DNA of 64,000 bases from Suillus spraguei (taxonomy: Eukaryota; Basidiomycota; Agaricomycetes; Boletales; Suillaceae), in the NCBI GenBank assembly GCA_016800925.1, contig JABCPU010000124.1, positions 62,001 to 126,000 on the forward strand. Reading direction: 5' to 3'. Below the pieces are notes generated by a model. That model saw only the letters and a program-made list of their open reading frames with translations. It had not been told where the DNA came from and made no database searches. This document shows, piece after piece, positions 35,070 through 45,347 of the stretch. The translations under genes were made by a program, and so were the position numbers. How positions within the stretch are numbered: the first letter of the stretch is position 1; every line of letters begins with the position of its first letter.

Positions 35070-36400
35070 GGATGACTTTCCGTAGGCTGAAATATTCTGA
35101 TTAAAATATCATATCATATATTTACCCTTATTAGGCAGGTGTGCCGCGATGCCGCTGTTCATTTTCAGTCAGTTTGTAATCGTGTGTCATCTACCCCCCC
35201 AATAGACTTTACAGACGACTTCCATCCGTTTTAGGCCACTAACGCCAGCGATATACGCTGACATAATCAGCCTTGCTCTAGCAATGCGGCACCTTGCGCA
35301 GCAATACCAAGGTACGTTTCAACCTTTTTCCACGTATGCTGATCTCTCTCTCTCTCCCACCACTATCTAGGTGCCCAGTACAACATGCTCAGTTATTTAC
35401 ACCCTGTAATGGAGCTACTACTTGACCTGTCTGCCACCAGTACCTACAATCTTCCCCAATGCAACTTAGTGACTAAATCCTCGCGCTCTATATGTGAAAT
35501 TTACTTCGTTATCTCTCAAACGAAAGTCGGCACCCTTGTATCTCCTCCATTTTGGCTTTGCGCGCTCGCGTTGCACTGTTACCAGTGCAGGGTCCTTCAC
35601 TATTTTTTTACTATGAATATGCCCACCCCTTGCATCCGACGGCTCAACAAACACTTCTATCATATAAAGGTCATGTACCGGTAGCCACAAGGTAAGTACC
35701 TAAACATATTTAGTCGCTCAAATGTCTGACATTGCCCCCTCCCAATCCATGATTGTCCCTCGTAGCCAGGCGATTCCTCAGTTGCGCTATGATGGCGCAG
35801 GAAACGCATATGCGTGCGATGACTTTGGATAGTAGAGTTAAGATAGTGTAGCACAAGCCCAAGTGCCCCTGCAGCATCAAGGGAGCGTTTATCTATCCTT
35901 GAAGTTCCATGCGCAGAGACATCCTCACGAGGAATTGGTGTCTCATACCATGCTTGCGCAAAGCCTGCAGTAAGTAGCAAGGAGAAGGTGGACACATCAA
36001 CACCCATTGTAGTGATGAAGGCTCTATCATGTTGACTGTCGTATAGCACCTTCCATGGGGTATTGATGCGAGGATTTGGAAGTAGTTGGGGTCGGCAAAG
36101 GTACAAACGATGTGGGTGCCGAGTGTCAATGCGCTCTTGTCGTGATACCTCACTCCCAGCAATGATAGCAGCAGCGAGCACCTTAAGTCTTTCATCCTCA
36201 TCGAAGAGTTTAGCCTCGTCTTCGTTGAGAAGCAGCTGCTGGATTGCAAGGATATCGTCCATCAAGGACCAGACTAAATTTAATTGAATGAGCGTACGGG
36301 GGATTATTCCAGTAAAGATTAATATATCAGCGATGTTTGGTAAATTTTTGAGACTCCGGTATATTCTAATCAGAATATTTCAGCCTACGGAAAGTCATCC
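35070..36400. mobile_element. PIF/Harbinger-like DNA transposon, 1331 bp, defective
   Basis: Terminal inverted repeats begin GGATGACTTTCCGTAGGCTG on both ends (35070 onward; 36400 backward) and match without a difference for about 32 bp, with similarity to about 40 bp. The flanking 3 bp are AGT on both sides. The paralogous tandem unit at 38000-38040 runs straight through the insertion point, giving an empty-site control. The element encodes only the N-terminal part of a DDE_Tnp4-type transposase. Confidence 0.85.
35660..36265 (-). pseudogene. N-terminal fragment of a DDE_Tnp4 (Harbinger-like) transposase
   Basis: The frame starts MMDDILAIQQLLLNEDEAKL and contains FITTMGVDVSTFSLLL, TPIPREDVSAHGTSRIDKRS and LDAAGALGLVLHYLNSTIQ, a pattern common in basidiomycete transposases of this type. 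It covers the helical N-terminal domain that precedes the DDE core. After LNSTIQ the sequence departs from the family, and no catalytic Asp/Glu region is found downstream. The element therefore cannot move by itself. The full protein would be about twice as long. Confidence 0.75.
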
Positions 36401-37139
36401 AGTAGCAGGAGCTCGAATCGAGCATTGATATCTTTTTAAGCCACAGCAGGAATCTTGAACTTAGGGCCCAAGTTTATCTTCAACTCTCCGCACTACAGTT
36501 CGTCAAATCGAGTGTTAGAGTATCAACCATCAATCATTCATACAACACAGCCAAGGAAGACTCGTATTACTTATATAGTCATAGCGCTGCTATCGACGAG
36601 CCAACTGTGTATACAGTAGATTCGCTCACATTGCATAATGCATAAAAAATTATAACAAATCAGGATCCAATCTTTCGAAGATACACACAGCTATTCATCC
36701 ATAGAAATATTTGAACCTGGTCCATACATTGCTGTTAATGTATATTTTTTGGCGCCCAAGAATGATTTTCTAGTGATTTGTTTTGATTTAATTTATCTAT
36801 GCATTGTGAGCGAATCTACTGTACTGTATATATTGATCATTATGCCGATATCTGTCGTGAGTTCGAACCTTACTCACCAGAGCATGCAATAGACAGCAGA
36901 AGAGCGCAGCCTTTGATCATTACCATCGGCCAGTGCAATTTTCCAAAGGTACTATTTGAATATCATTCATTTGACGTCGAACGCCATCACGAGGGCACCA
37001 AGTGTCATTTCATTCTTTCACGACTCTTGTCGGTAATCTTCGAAGTGGCTCCACAATTCTGAGGAATTCAAGACCCTACTAGTTCATAGAATTTAGGGGA
37101 CCCGGAGAAATATTTAAGAGGCTTCATCCAGGAATAAGC
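36401..37139. repeat. Right remainder of tandem unit 1
   Basis: Noncoding sequence after the transposon that matches 38030-38545 of tandem unit 2, for example 'CCGCACTACAGTTCGT' and 'TATTTAAGAGGCTTCATCCA'. An 87-codon frame at 36799-37062 is not preserved in the other copy, so I do not call it a gene. Confidence 0.75.
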
Positions 37140-38545
37140 AGGAGGCGGATGCGAAGTTCGTAAGACGGCTTAAGTGCGTTGCGCATGTCTTGCGATGTGA
37201 TTGTAAATCCTCAGGAAAAGCACGATCCACAGTGTGTGCGGGGAAATGATGGTACCTTGCAGGTAGTGGCTGTCCCATCGTGGAATTGGTAAGGTACGCT
37301 GAAATAACAGGATTACACGATAAATTATTTATTAAATCCCAATGGTAGCCCCTATATTTACTGTGTCTCGATTTCTTATCCAACATCCAGCTCGCTACTA
37401 TGACATTGAGAATTTTTCGGCGACGTATCGTTCTGACGTTTTCAATTGCCACTATTCTAACATCATTTGTTTTCATGATCATAATTCCCGCTTGGACGAC
37501 TCCAGACTCGTATGTACCATCAGCACCCGCCTTGGTATTTTCAGTCCTCATGGGCATCTACCCTTCCCGTGGCAAGGGAAACGCATATATATTATTCCTG
37601 ACTACAATGTTGATCACTATGTATGCTACTGTTTACAGCATGCTGGCTGATGAAGGTGAGTGATTATCAGGAGCCGCCATGATTGTTGTATAATGTATCA
37701 TGGCAGGTCGTCCTGTAGATCCTTTAGTCGAGCATATTCAATATGCATTTCTCACTTTTGTCTATGTCATCATAAGTTTTGTGTTTATGATCGCAATGGT
37801 ATACGAGATGTACATGGGACATGCGGAGGGGGGAGGTTCGTTGGAAGGGGGTCCGTCGGAAGGGGGTCCATCGGTGGGGGATTCATTAGAGAGGGGTTCA
37901 TTGGAGGTAAGGGTTTCAGAGGTGGAGAATCTCCGTCATATCCTCATTAGCACTGTCGAGACGATCACTCCTGATCCAGAAAGTCACCCAAAGTATTTCT
38001 GACCAGTGAGTATTTCCCGTTCCTGATTAATAGCAGGAGCTTCGAGCATTGATATCCTTTCAAGCCTCAGCAGGAACCTTAAACTTACGGCCCCAGTTTG
38101 TCTTCAACCCTCCGCACTACAGTTCGTTAAATCGAGTGTGAGCGTATCAACCATTAATCATTTATGTAGCGCAACCGAAGAAGATTCGTACCACTTGTAT
38201 AGTCATAGCGCTGTTGTCGACGAGCGTGCACTTACTTTGTATATTGATCATTATTCCGATATCTGTCCTGAGATCGAGCCTTACTCACCAGAACATGCAA
38301 TCGATCGGTAGCGGAAGAGCGCTGCTTTCGATCATTAACATTAACGTCGGTCAATGCAAAGTTTCCAAAAGCACTAGTTGAACATCGTTCATTTGACATC
38401 GAACGCCGTCACAAGGTGTTCTTTCACGACCCTCGTCAATGTTTTTCAAACTGACTCCATAAAACTGAGAAAATCACCCTACTAGTACATAGAATTAGTA
38501 CATAGGGGACCTGGAGAATATTTAAGAGGCTTCATCCAGGAGTTA
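37140..38545. repeat. Tandem unit 2 (with membrane protein copy 2)
   Basis: Duplicate of 34398-35069 joined to 36401-37139. It includes the promoter segment, the membrane-protein gene and about 500 bp of 3' flank, without the transposon. Confidence 0.8.
37400..38002 (+). CDS. Small multi-pass membrane protein, tandem copy 2
   Basis: Exons 37400 to about 37655 and about 37707-38002 give a protein of about 180 residues. Hydrophobic segments: RIVLTFSIATILTSFVFMII, SAPALVFSVLMGIY, ILFLTTMLITMYATVYSML and FLTFVYVIISFVFMIAMVY. The tail has a short imperfect Gly-Pro-Ser repeat (GGSLEGGPSEGGPSVG) not expanded in copy 1, then EVENLRHILISTVETITPD shared with copy 1. Both copies keep their frames, which supports coding potential. 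No function known. Confidence 0.68.
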
Positions 38546-38633
38546 TAGGCGCGTGCAGTGTTACCTGACATGTGCCAAGTTGCTTACAAGCATTCTGAAG
38601 TCCCACTTCGTTAACCGACATGCGCTTGATCAG

Positions 38634-39959
38634 TCAAATTTTGTGCTTACTTCGTTGTGCCGCGATGAACCTCACAATATCTTCAATGGTTGGTCGAATA
38701 TTACAGGGACTCCAGCAGCGTTCGATCATGTTCCAATGCTCTTCCGCAATCTTCGGCTCCTCCGGGCGTCTGGGTTTTTTGCCATCTGCCACCATCACAA
38801 TAATCTGCATCTGCTGTTTGATGTAATAGTAAGGGACCTTCCCAGAGAGGACCTGAAACAAAGATATCCTTTAGTGATCAGCCATGCAAAGGACAGTGCG
38901 CACCTGTAACGTGATGCTGCCGAATGAGTAGATATCAGCTTCTTTACTAGGGCGATTGGTCGGGTCGTCTTGGTTTTCGGGTAAAGCGAACAACTCTGGG
39001 GCGCCCCACCGAATGTTGCCGGAGACGGTAGAAGAGAAAGTTGATGAACCAAAAAATTCGGTTACAACACCGGAAAGCCCAAAATCTGAAAGACAAGCGG
39101 TACCATTTTCCATCACCAAAACATTAGACTGCAAGATTGTCAGTGCGTTATATTGGAGGAGCTGGTCTCGACGAACCCCACTGAGGTCTCCATGTACAAC
39201 TTGTTTTGAATGAACTATTAAGGAAATAATCAACATGGTCAGTAGTAGTCATTGGATATTAATATGCCCGACAGATACGGACGATAACGTAGACCACTTG
39301 CGATATCGGACAGCTGGCAGTAGAATGGTCTTAATCGGCTTTGGACAAATTGAAACGTGGACTCACGAGTTTGAATCGATCGGGTATCAAAAGGTCTCGA
39401 TGGGACTCAAGATACGCGGTCAAGGATCCATTCTTTGCCCATGGAGACACCATGGCAGTGAACGGACCGAACCCGACGGCAACCCCATATAATGGGAGAA
39501 TGTTATCGTGGATAAGTTTTTTCCATATGATTAATTCCCGACGTAACCTCTGACGAAATCAATACCATGAATCGATTTTCTTGGACGTAAAACAAAAGCG
39601 TTTACCTTGTCTTTTTTAATTCTATCATTTTCATCAAAGAAGTAAGATCTGATAGCTTTAACGGCCACATTCTGTAGAAAATTTCTGCAAGGTTAGTGAC
39701 CGAGGGCCCGCTATATGTTGCAAGTCACGTTGGCAGACCTCTTCAGTAACCTGTGTAGGCCAAACCAGACTGCATTTCCAAATATCTCCGAAGCCTCCGT
39801 GAGCAGTTGGATAGTTGGATTGCTTACGAATATGCTGGGTAAGGTCGTTGAATAGTCTGATACTAACAGAATAAGTAGATCTCCGACAGATGTTCAAAGT
39901 TGATATTCGTACCTTTGCTCCTCGCCTCGGGCTTGATCGGCTGTGGTAGGGGGTGACAT
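38634..39959 (-). CDS. TKL-like protein kinase
   Basis: Spliced from seven or more short exons starting MSPPTTADQARGEEQ at 39959. Glycine loop AHGGFGDIW, the ATP lysine in NVAVKAIRSYFF, hinge region VSPWAKNGSLTAYLE, catalytic loop VVHGDLSGSN (HGD in place of HRD, usual in this fungal group), metal-binding SDFGLSG, activation end VSGNIRWGAPELF and C-lobe KEADIYSFGSITLQVLSGKV with the final RCW.PC..RPTIEDIV motif. Each join is a GT-AG intron in the right phase, and no stop remains. About 330 residues, essentially a bare kinase domain. This group is greatly expanded in Agaricomycetes, with largely unknown roles. Confidence 0.9.
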
Positions 39960-40900
39960 GGACACCAAAGGACCGCCTTTTGATATTGAATGCGATTGAA
40001 AACCTTGAAGAAAGACTTGGAGACTAGTCAAAAACACTCATATCAGTAGATCCGAGATGACTGAGCACTTGAGCGCCAACTTAAACATATTCACACTAGA
40101 TATTTAAATCCCCAGAAGCGGTCAGTAAGACATGTGAATGTTGTGTACCGGCGCGTTGGCACAACGTAATAGGCTGAGGGTACGCTTCAACAGAGTAGAA
40201 ATTGAAGTTGGGAACTTGAAAAGTTCATTATTTGTTGCAACACTATATCGGATAACTCGTCCGCTGGCCCAATTGTGAATCTGATATCATCCATAGGAAG
40301 CATTAAAACACGGCGTAACTCCACTCGCTATATAATTATAGCTTGCCTAGTGGGGGAGCGGCGCCCGACTTCCTAAGCCGATCTGCCAGAGATAATCATC
40401 ACGGGCTCAGGGAAGTCAAGATCCAAACGTCATTTCCGTTTACCCAAATCCTGAATATTTGTCCAGCAAAGATAAGAACGCACCGTTTGCGAACATCTGG
40501 GATCTGGATCCAGAGAAATGAGAAAATTTTTGATACAACTTGGCTGCGTCCGGTAGAGTCTTTCATGGAGAATTACTTGCGAAATTCTTGTTGCATCTTC
40601 TTCTGTCCCGATGTGATCCCGCCGAAGTGCATTATCAGTGTAGTAGTATACCAGTGTAAGTACCAGTGAATTTAGCAGTAAGGAAACATACTGTAGCAAT
40701 CTGTAGATCCAGGATTTTCATCATACGAGTCGGTAACACAACGGGCAGATGCTGAACCGCACTATAGCCACTTACGTAGAACGCTCTTGGTTGCAGGCCA
40801 AGTTGTATTGGCAGTACGTAGTACGTCATCCAACTTGAAGGTGGATACACGTGACGCCTTTACGACACTAACCACAACCACCACTACATAGTACGAAGCA
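39960..40900. other. Intergenic region, no gene recognised
   Basis: Nothing with coding character on either strand. The DPB4 promoter lies at its right end, where 'CACTAACCACAACCACCACTACA' precedes the ATG by a few bases. Confidence 0.55.
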
Positions 40901-41830
40901 ATGCCGCGTAAAGATGCTGGAGGCGGTCCGATTTCCGCTCAGGCTCAACAAGATCTAGTCTCAGAGGGTATCGAGAACTTTGAGCTTCCCAAGAGTCTTG
41001 TCACAAAGATAGCAAAGTCAGCTGTAAGGCATACATTTTCTGTAGCAAAATATATCGCGCTAATCGTTTCTTCAGATGCCAGACAATGCGAAACTACAAA
41101 AAGAGACAGTATTGTCTTTGGTGAAGGGTTCGACAGTGTTCATCAACTATCTTGGTACGCGAATATATCTTATATTCACACTTTACTGAATCGCTCTGTA
41201 TTAGTGGCAACGTGTGTGTGATAGCTAGTTTTATATGATGTCTTCTGATATATCTCAGGGCTCATGATGTGGCTTTATCCAAACAGCACAAAAGTATCTC
41301 AGCGTCCGATGTGCTCAAAGCTCTGGAGATGATCGAGTTCGGGGATCTCGTCGAGAATCTACAGAATGAACTTCAAAGTAAGACGTCACCCTCTCGCTTC
41401 CTAGTCGTGCTGAGGAAGCGCAGTTTATAGAGATAACACGAAAGGAGACAAGAGTCGTAAATCCGGAACGGCGAGTTCCTCGCACAAGGGCAAGGCCAAA
41501 GAAAGTGAACCTGCATCAGTCGCCTCAAAATCAAAAGGGAAGGACAAGGCGACGAATCTACCACCGCCATTCACGTTTGCCCCGCGGACAGCGGTAGCAT
41601 CCTCTGCGTCCCAATCAGATATGCACAACGCTAGGGTCGAACAGGAAGTTGATGATGAGATGGGTGAGCCAGGCGAGGGAGAAGACGAAGAAATTGAAGA
41701 TGAAGAGGACGAGGAGGAAGAAGAAGGGGAGGATAAAGCACCGGTTGATATGATGGCTGTCGAAGATGAGGAACAGAGAAAAGATGCTTCAGGGTTGGAA
41801 GAACCTAGGACTTTGCCAGCAGAGAACTAA
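40901..41830 (+). CDS. dpb4: DNA polymerase epsilon subunit D (Dpb4, histone-fold)
   Basis: Histone-fold (CBF/NF-Y type) protein that forms a dimer with Dpb3 in DNA polymerase epsilon and, in yeast, also in chromatin remodelling. The fold is spread over exons: ENFELPKSLVTKIAKSA, PDNAKLQKETVLSLVKGSTV, FINYL, AHDVALSKQHKSISASDVLK and ALEMIEFGDLVENLQNELQ. The C-terminal half is a Lys/Ser-rich linker followed by a very acidic tail (GEGEDEEIEDEEDEEEEEGE), as in Dpb4/POLE3 proteins. Introns at about 41024-41075, 41155-41261 and 41379-41430. About 240 residues. It sits close to other replication and chromatin genes only in the loose sense (FEN1 is 25 kb away). Confidence 0.93.
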
Positions 41831-42364
41831 TCTTAATGTGAGTCCTGCAATGAAAATTGAATATCTATCATCACTACATCAGAAATCACAGACACCCTTT
41901 GTCCCTTGGTTCATTCTGTCATCAAATTAGCAATCTGAGGCTGCTATGTACGATATCATTAAGATTAATCATATGTTCCGTACTCTTGAGCCAGTGCGGT
42001 GCAAGTACTTCTCACCATGTAAATCATTAATTAGATGGCGTGATTTCTTTACCAGCAAGGAGTGTCTAGCAGAATGCAAAAAGTAACACCGAGACATTGA
42101 AGTGTACTCAGATGTGTCGGTGCACGGAGCCATGGGTCTGGTTGTACAATATCATGTCCTTGAAGCTTCAGCGTGCGCAAATTTTGAGTATGTAAATACC
42201 TCTTCATAGTTAATTGACAAAGACAAAAACGCTTGTATTCGAAATCAAAAACGCGAAGATAGCGAAATACTACTAGCCATTGGACACCACCTCTGAGATA
42301 GTCTCAAAACACAATACCATCATGCGACTGTGTGCATGGACGACAGTGACCTAGACTGGGCCGA
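41831..42364. other. Intergenic region between convergent genes
   Basis: No gene seen. Confidence 0.5.
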
Positions 42365-44156
42365 TTATCTCGACCCTTCCACCCTTAAGATCATTCTATT
42401 CAAAGAGATGTTAAACTTCATTAACTCGACAGGTGGAAATGCACTCACAGGTAGCTCTAACATTGCCACCTGTTCCTCGTCCAATGCCAAAGTGACAGGG
42501 CGACAGTGAAGAATACAGCTACCGACAACTCGACGTAAGGAAGGTACGTTGTCACTGACATATGGCTCTTGCGAAATGGGTGGTAAGTCGTAGGTTCCCG
42601 AACTACCTTGCCGATGCCGCGCGCCACGGCGGAGGGATTGAAATCCATCATTTGCACCAGAACGGGTTCCTGGTCGTTGTAACGACACCAGGGAGTAAAC
42701 GATACGACGCGAGATCCTCCCGCTTTACACATTTTCGCGGGGAAGCAGCGACTGTTCTGTGGGCCCCATGATAACCAAGGAATAGACAGCCCATCTTCTG
42801 AGGTCGCATCAAACCACGATGGAGGAATATTCATGAAAAACAAGCGAGCAGTTATAACAATAAGTGGACCGCCACTCCAATCTGACAGGCATAAGACTCG
42901 ATCAGCAGGGTTTGTGGTCCAAATCCAATGGTTATCAGATGTCGCCAGATGTGCACAATTCGAGGCGCTGTGAAAAACCGGAGAATATCCAATGTTGTAG
43001 AAGTCCATATTGTCAGTATAGGGCAGCGTAAATCTTGCCTGGAGCTGCGGTGTCTTTGACAGGTCCTCAACGTCATATAGTTCTATATGGCCATGTGTTG
43101 TGAAAGTTAAAAGCTTTTCTCTGGTAAGAAAGCGGATTTCGGCCAAGCTACGGTGACCTTCGCCGACCACACATATGTCCTTGATATAGGAAAAGGTCAA
43201 ATGAGAACTTTTGAATCATAGATGAAAGAAGATGCCTACATCAGCTTGAACACCTTCGTGCCAATTCCATACGTGTAGCGACCAGTACCTGTATCCATCC
43301 TTGATAACCGCCTCACCATAGAGAGCAAGGCGGTCTCCGAGGACATTGACTAACCCATGACGATACACGCGTGTCCGCGATGAGAGTCTTTTGTTAGGGG
43401 CTCTGGTCACAGTAACCAGCTGAGATCCACTGGCTAAGAGATGCTCCTTGCCCGTCGATAACTGGCGGAAATTGATTTGGAACCTGGAGTTACGCTTGGG
43501 GCGGGTCTCCAATATGTCAACAGACACATAAAGGTCATGCGTTTCATCTACGTAATGGTTGACGGGAGATACGCCAGGGACTGGATCATCCTTTCTCCAA
43601 GTACAAGGAGGACCATTCGCTGAATCAGATGTGCATGTATTGGTGTCAATCACTTTTGACGTAACATAATTATCGTCCTCAGAGTCGGACTCATAATCAC
43701 ATTTAACGTCGGCGGAATGAAACGAAAGGCCAAGTTGTCGGTGGGTGATGGAGCAGAAATCAGGTAACCAATCAAGATGCGTATGCTGAGAGAGAAGGCG
43801 AACGCATGGAGTCATGCGTTCGCCTTCTCTCTCAGCATACGCAAGCATTCTGGTATGGATACAGTACGTGGATGAACCTGCATCAATCCTTGGGCACCAA
43901 GTTCGATAGCGTATTGTAGCTCCACCGAGCTTTTCACTGTCATGTGCATCGTCCGGCAAATCTTTAACGTAGGCAGATAAATACGTGAGTTTAGACGAAC
44001 AGAGAGGGGACCGACCAATGCGCAGTGTAAGATTTGATTGTACGGAAGGAAGCTAAGAATATAGCAGCGCAATTCCTCTGCGATACTAAGGAGGGTAGCC
44101 CTCTCATAACTGGAGAACATCTGTCTATGAGACAAAGAAGGCTCTTGATCCGTCAT
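42365..44156 (-). CDS. F-box protein, possibly disrupted
   Basis: Start MTDQEPSLSHRQMFSS at 44156. The F-box is EELRCYILSFLPYNQILHCA near residue 30, linking the protein to SCF ubiquitin ligase (family knowledge). A long region of beta-rich sequence without a named domain follows (LDWLPDFCSITHRQLGLSF, RLALYGEAVIKDGYRYWSLH, DICVVGEGHRSLAEIRFL, IPWLSWGPQNSRCF). Introns near 43200-43260 fit. Two defects stand out. A 66 bp palindrome at 43778-43843 puts a stop after CLRMLREKANA, unless a 77 bp intron (donor GTATCC at 43862, acceptor at 43786) removes it. Near 42530 the frame of VTTYLPYVE and that of ALDEEQVAMLELP differ by one base. The gene may be a recent pseudogene. Confidence 0.75.
43778..43843. 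repeat. 66 bp near-perfect palindrome in the F-box gene
   Basis: Two 31 bp arms (43778-43808 and 43813-43843) are exact reverse complements, separated by GAGT. The arm reads GCGTATGCTGAG..GAACGCATG. It is far longer than chance allows and would fold into a strong hairpin in RNA or single-stranded DNA. Confidence 0.95.
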
Positions 44157-45347
44157 TGAGCGAATGGGTTGTCTGCGAAGAGGGGAGGAAATTTAAGAAA
44201 GCCCCTGAGAACGAGCCACGTGACAGATTTGGTAATGGCTCTACAGTTAGGGGGAAGAAGCTGAAGAAGTCGGAAGACAACTAGGAAAAGTCAGAACAAG
44301 CTGCGAGTTACAAAGAAACCACATTCTATGGATCACATGGATAGGAAGTATCTGGCTTCAACGAGGAGGTGAGCCACTTCTACTGTCAAAATTCCAAGCT
44401 ACACAGTAATGGCAAAGGACAGCAAGCTGTATTGTCCACCTGGCTGCTCGTAGTAGCCTATATCTTGAAAACATTTCTGTAACAAAATCTGTTCCTTACT
44501 GTCCTGTAGGATCATCAAAAGAGCAAGGAACAGTTTTGGCCACATTGGCTTGGTGGCGTCCCACCCATCTCGCCTAGGAGACGTATCCTGAATTGCTCAT
44601 GGTCCTATCCACGAGGTTGTTCAATATGAGAAGGAAATGTGAGCAGGAATGTGGTGAAGATATTCCGACGTGTGAACAGTCTTGGTAGGGTCCTACAAGC
44701 CTTGTCATTGTGCAGGATCGAGCTTCTGCGAGAGTAGCTGACCGCTATTCAGCCTGATATGACCTCCAGACGCTACCAAGGCGATTTTGCGACCTGTGTG
44801 CTAGAAAATTGAAGGAAAAAATGCAAGCTGCCTTATTGTAGTGCAGCCTGATAGTAACAGAGGGTGAAAGTAAAGGCAGGGGCAAGCTGGCCAGTTGCCC
44901 CAATTGGTGTTATGCTGAAGGCTTGAACTGGGAAACACCGTGCATTTAGGATCAGAACCCTATCGAGCACGCAACCATGGAGCCGGGGCAGGCTTTTAAA
45001 CCAATAATCTTCCAGATCCGAAGTATAACTGATCATCTGTAACACCCGACGGCGACCCATCAGCATCCGTAGACCGTGATGTACAAATTTGCTTGCTTTG
45101 AGAATCTGCTAGTATTGAGGCTACCAGCCCGCTGGCTCTTGAAGTAGAAGGAAGCTTATCAAAGACCGACCATAATGGACTACAGCGCTTCGGTGAGGAA
45201 GAAAACGTGGTGTAAACAGAAGTAAATAACGCGCTTCATGACGAGCTCAATATTAAATATTGATCATCTGCTAGTGTAAGTACATATTTTTCTGTCGCTT
45301 TCACATACATATATAGGATTTCACAGCACTTAACAATCACGAACAGC
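44157..45347. other. Intergenic region of 1.2 kb
   Basis: A 77-codon minus-strand frame (44833-45066, starting MLMGRRRVLQMISYT) is the longest; I do not recognise it and see no supporting exons. Otherwise nothing. F-box and HOS3 genes are divergent, so both promoters lie here. Confidence 0.45.

Noticed and set aside
36799..37062. 87-codon frame as a gene
   Set aside because: The corresponding part of the tandem duplicate (38230-38460) does not keep the frame.
37114..37557. 147-codon minus-strand frame
   Set aside because: Mostly the antisense shadow of membrane protein copy 2, with no independent support.
43786..43840. A 55 bp intron exactly within the palindrome (GTATGC...TCTCAG)
   Set aside because: The splice signals look good, but joining the exons gives a frame shift and a stop; the GTATCC donor is the only in-frame alternative.
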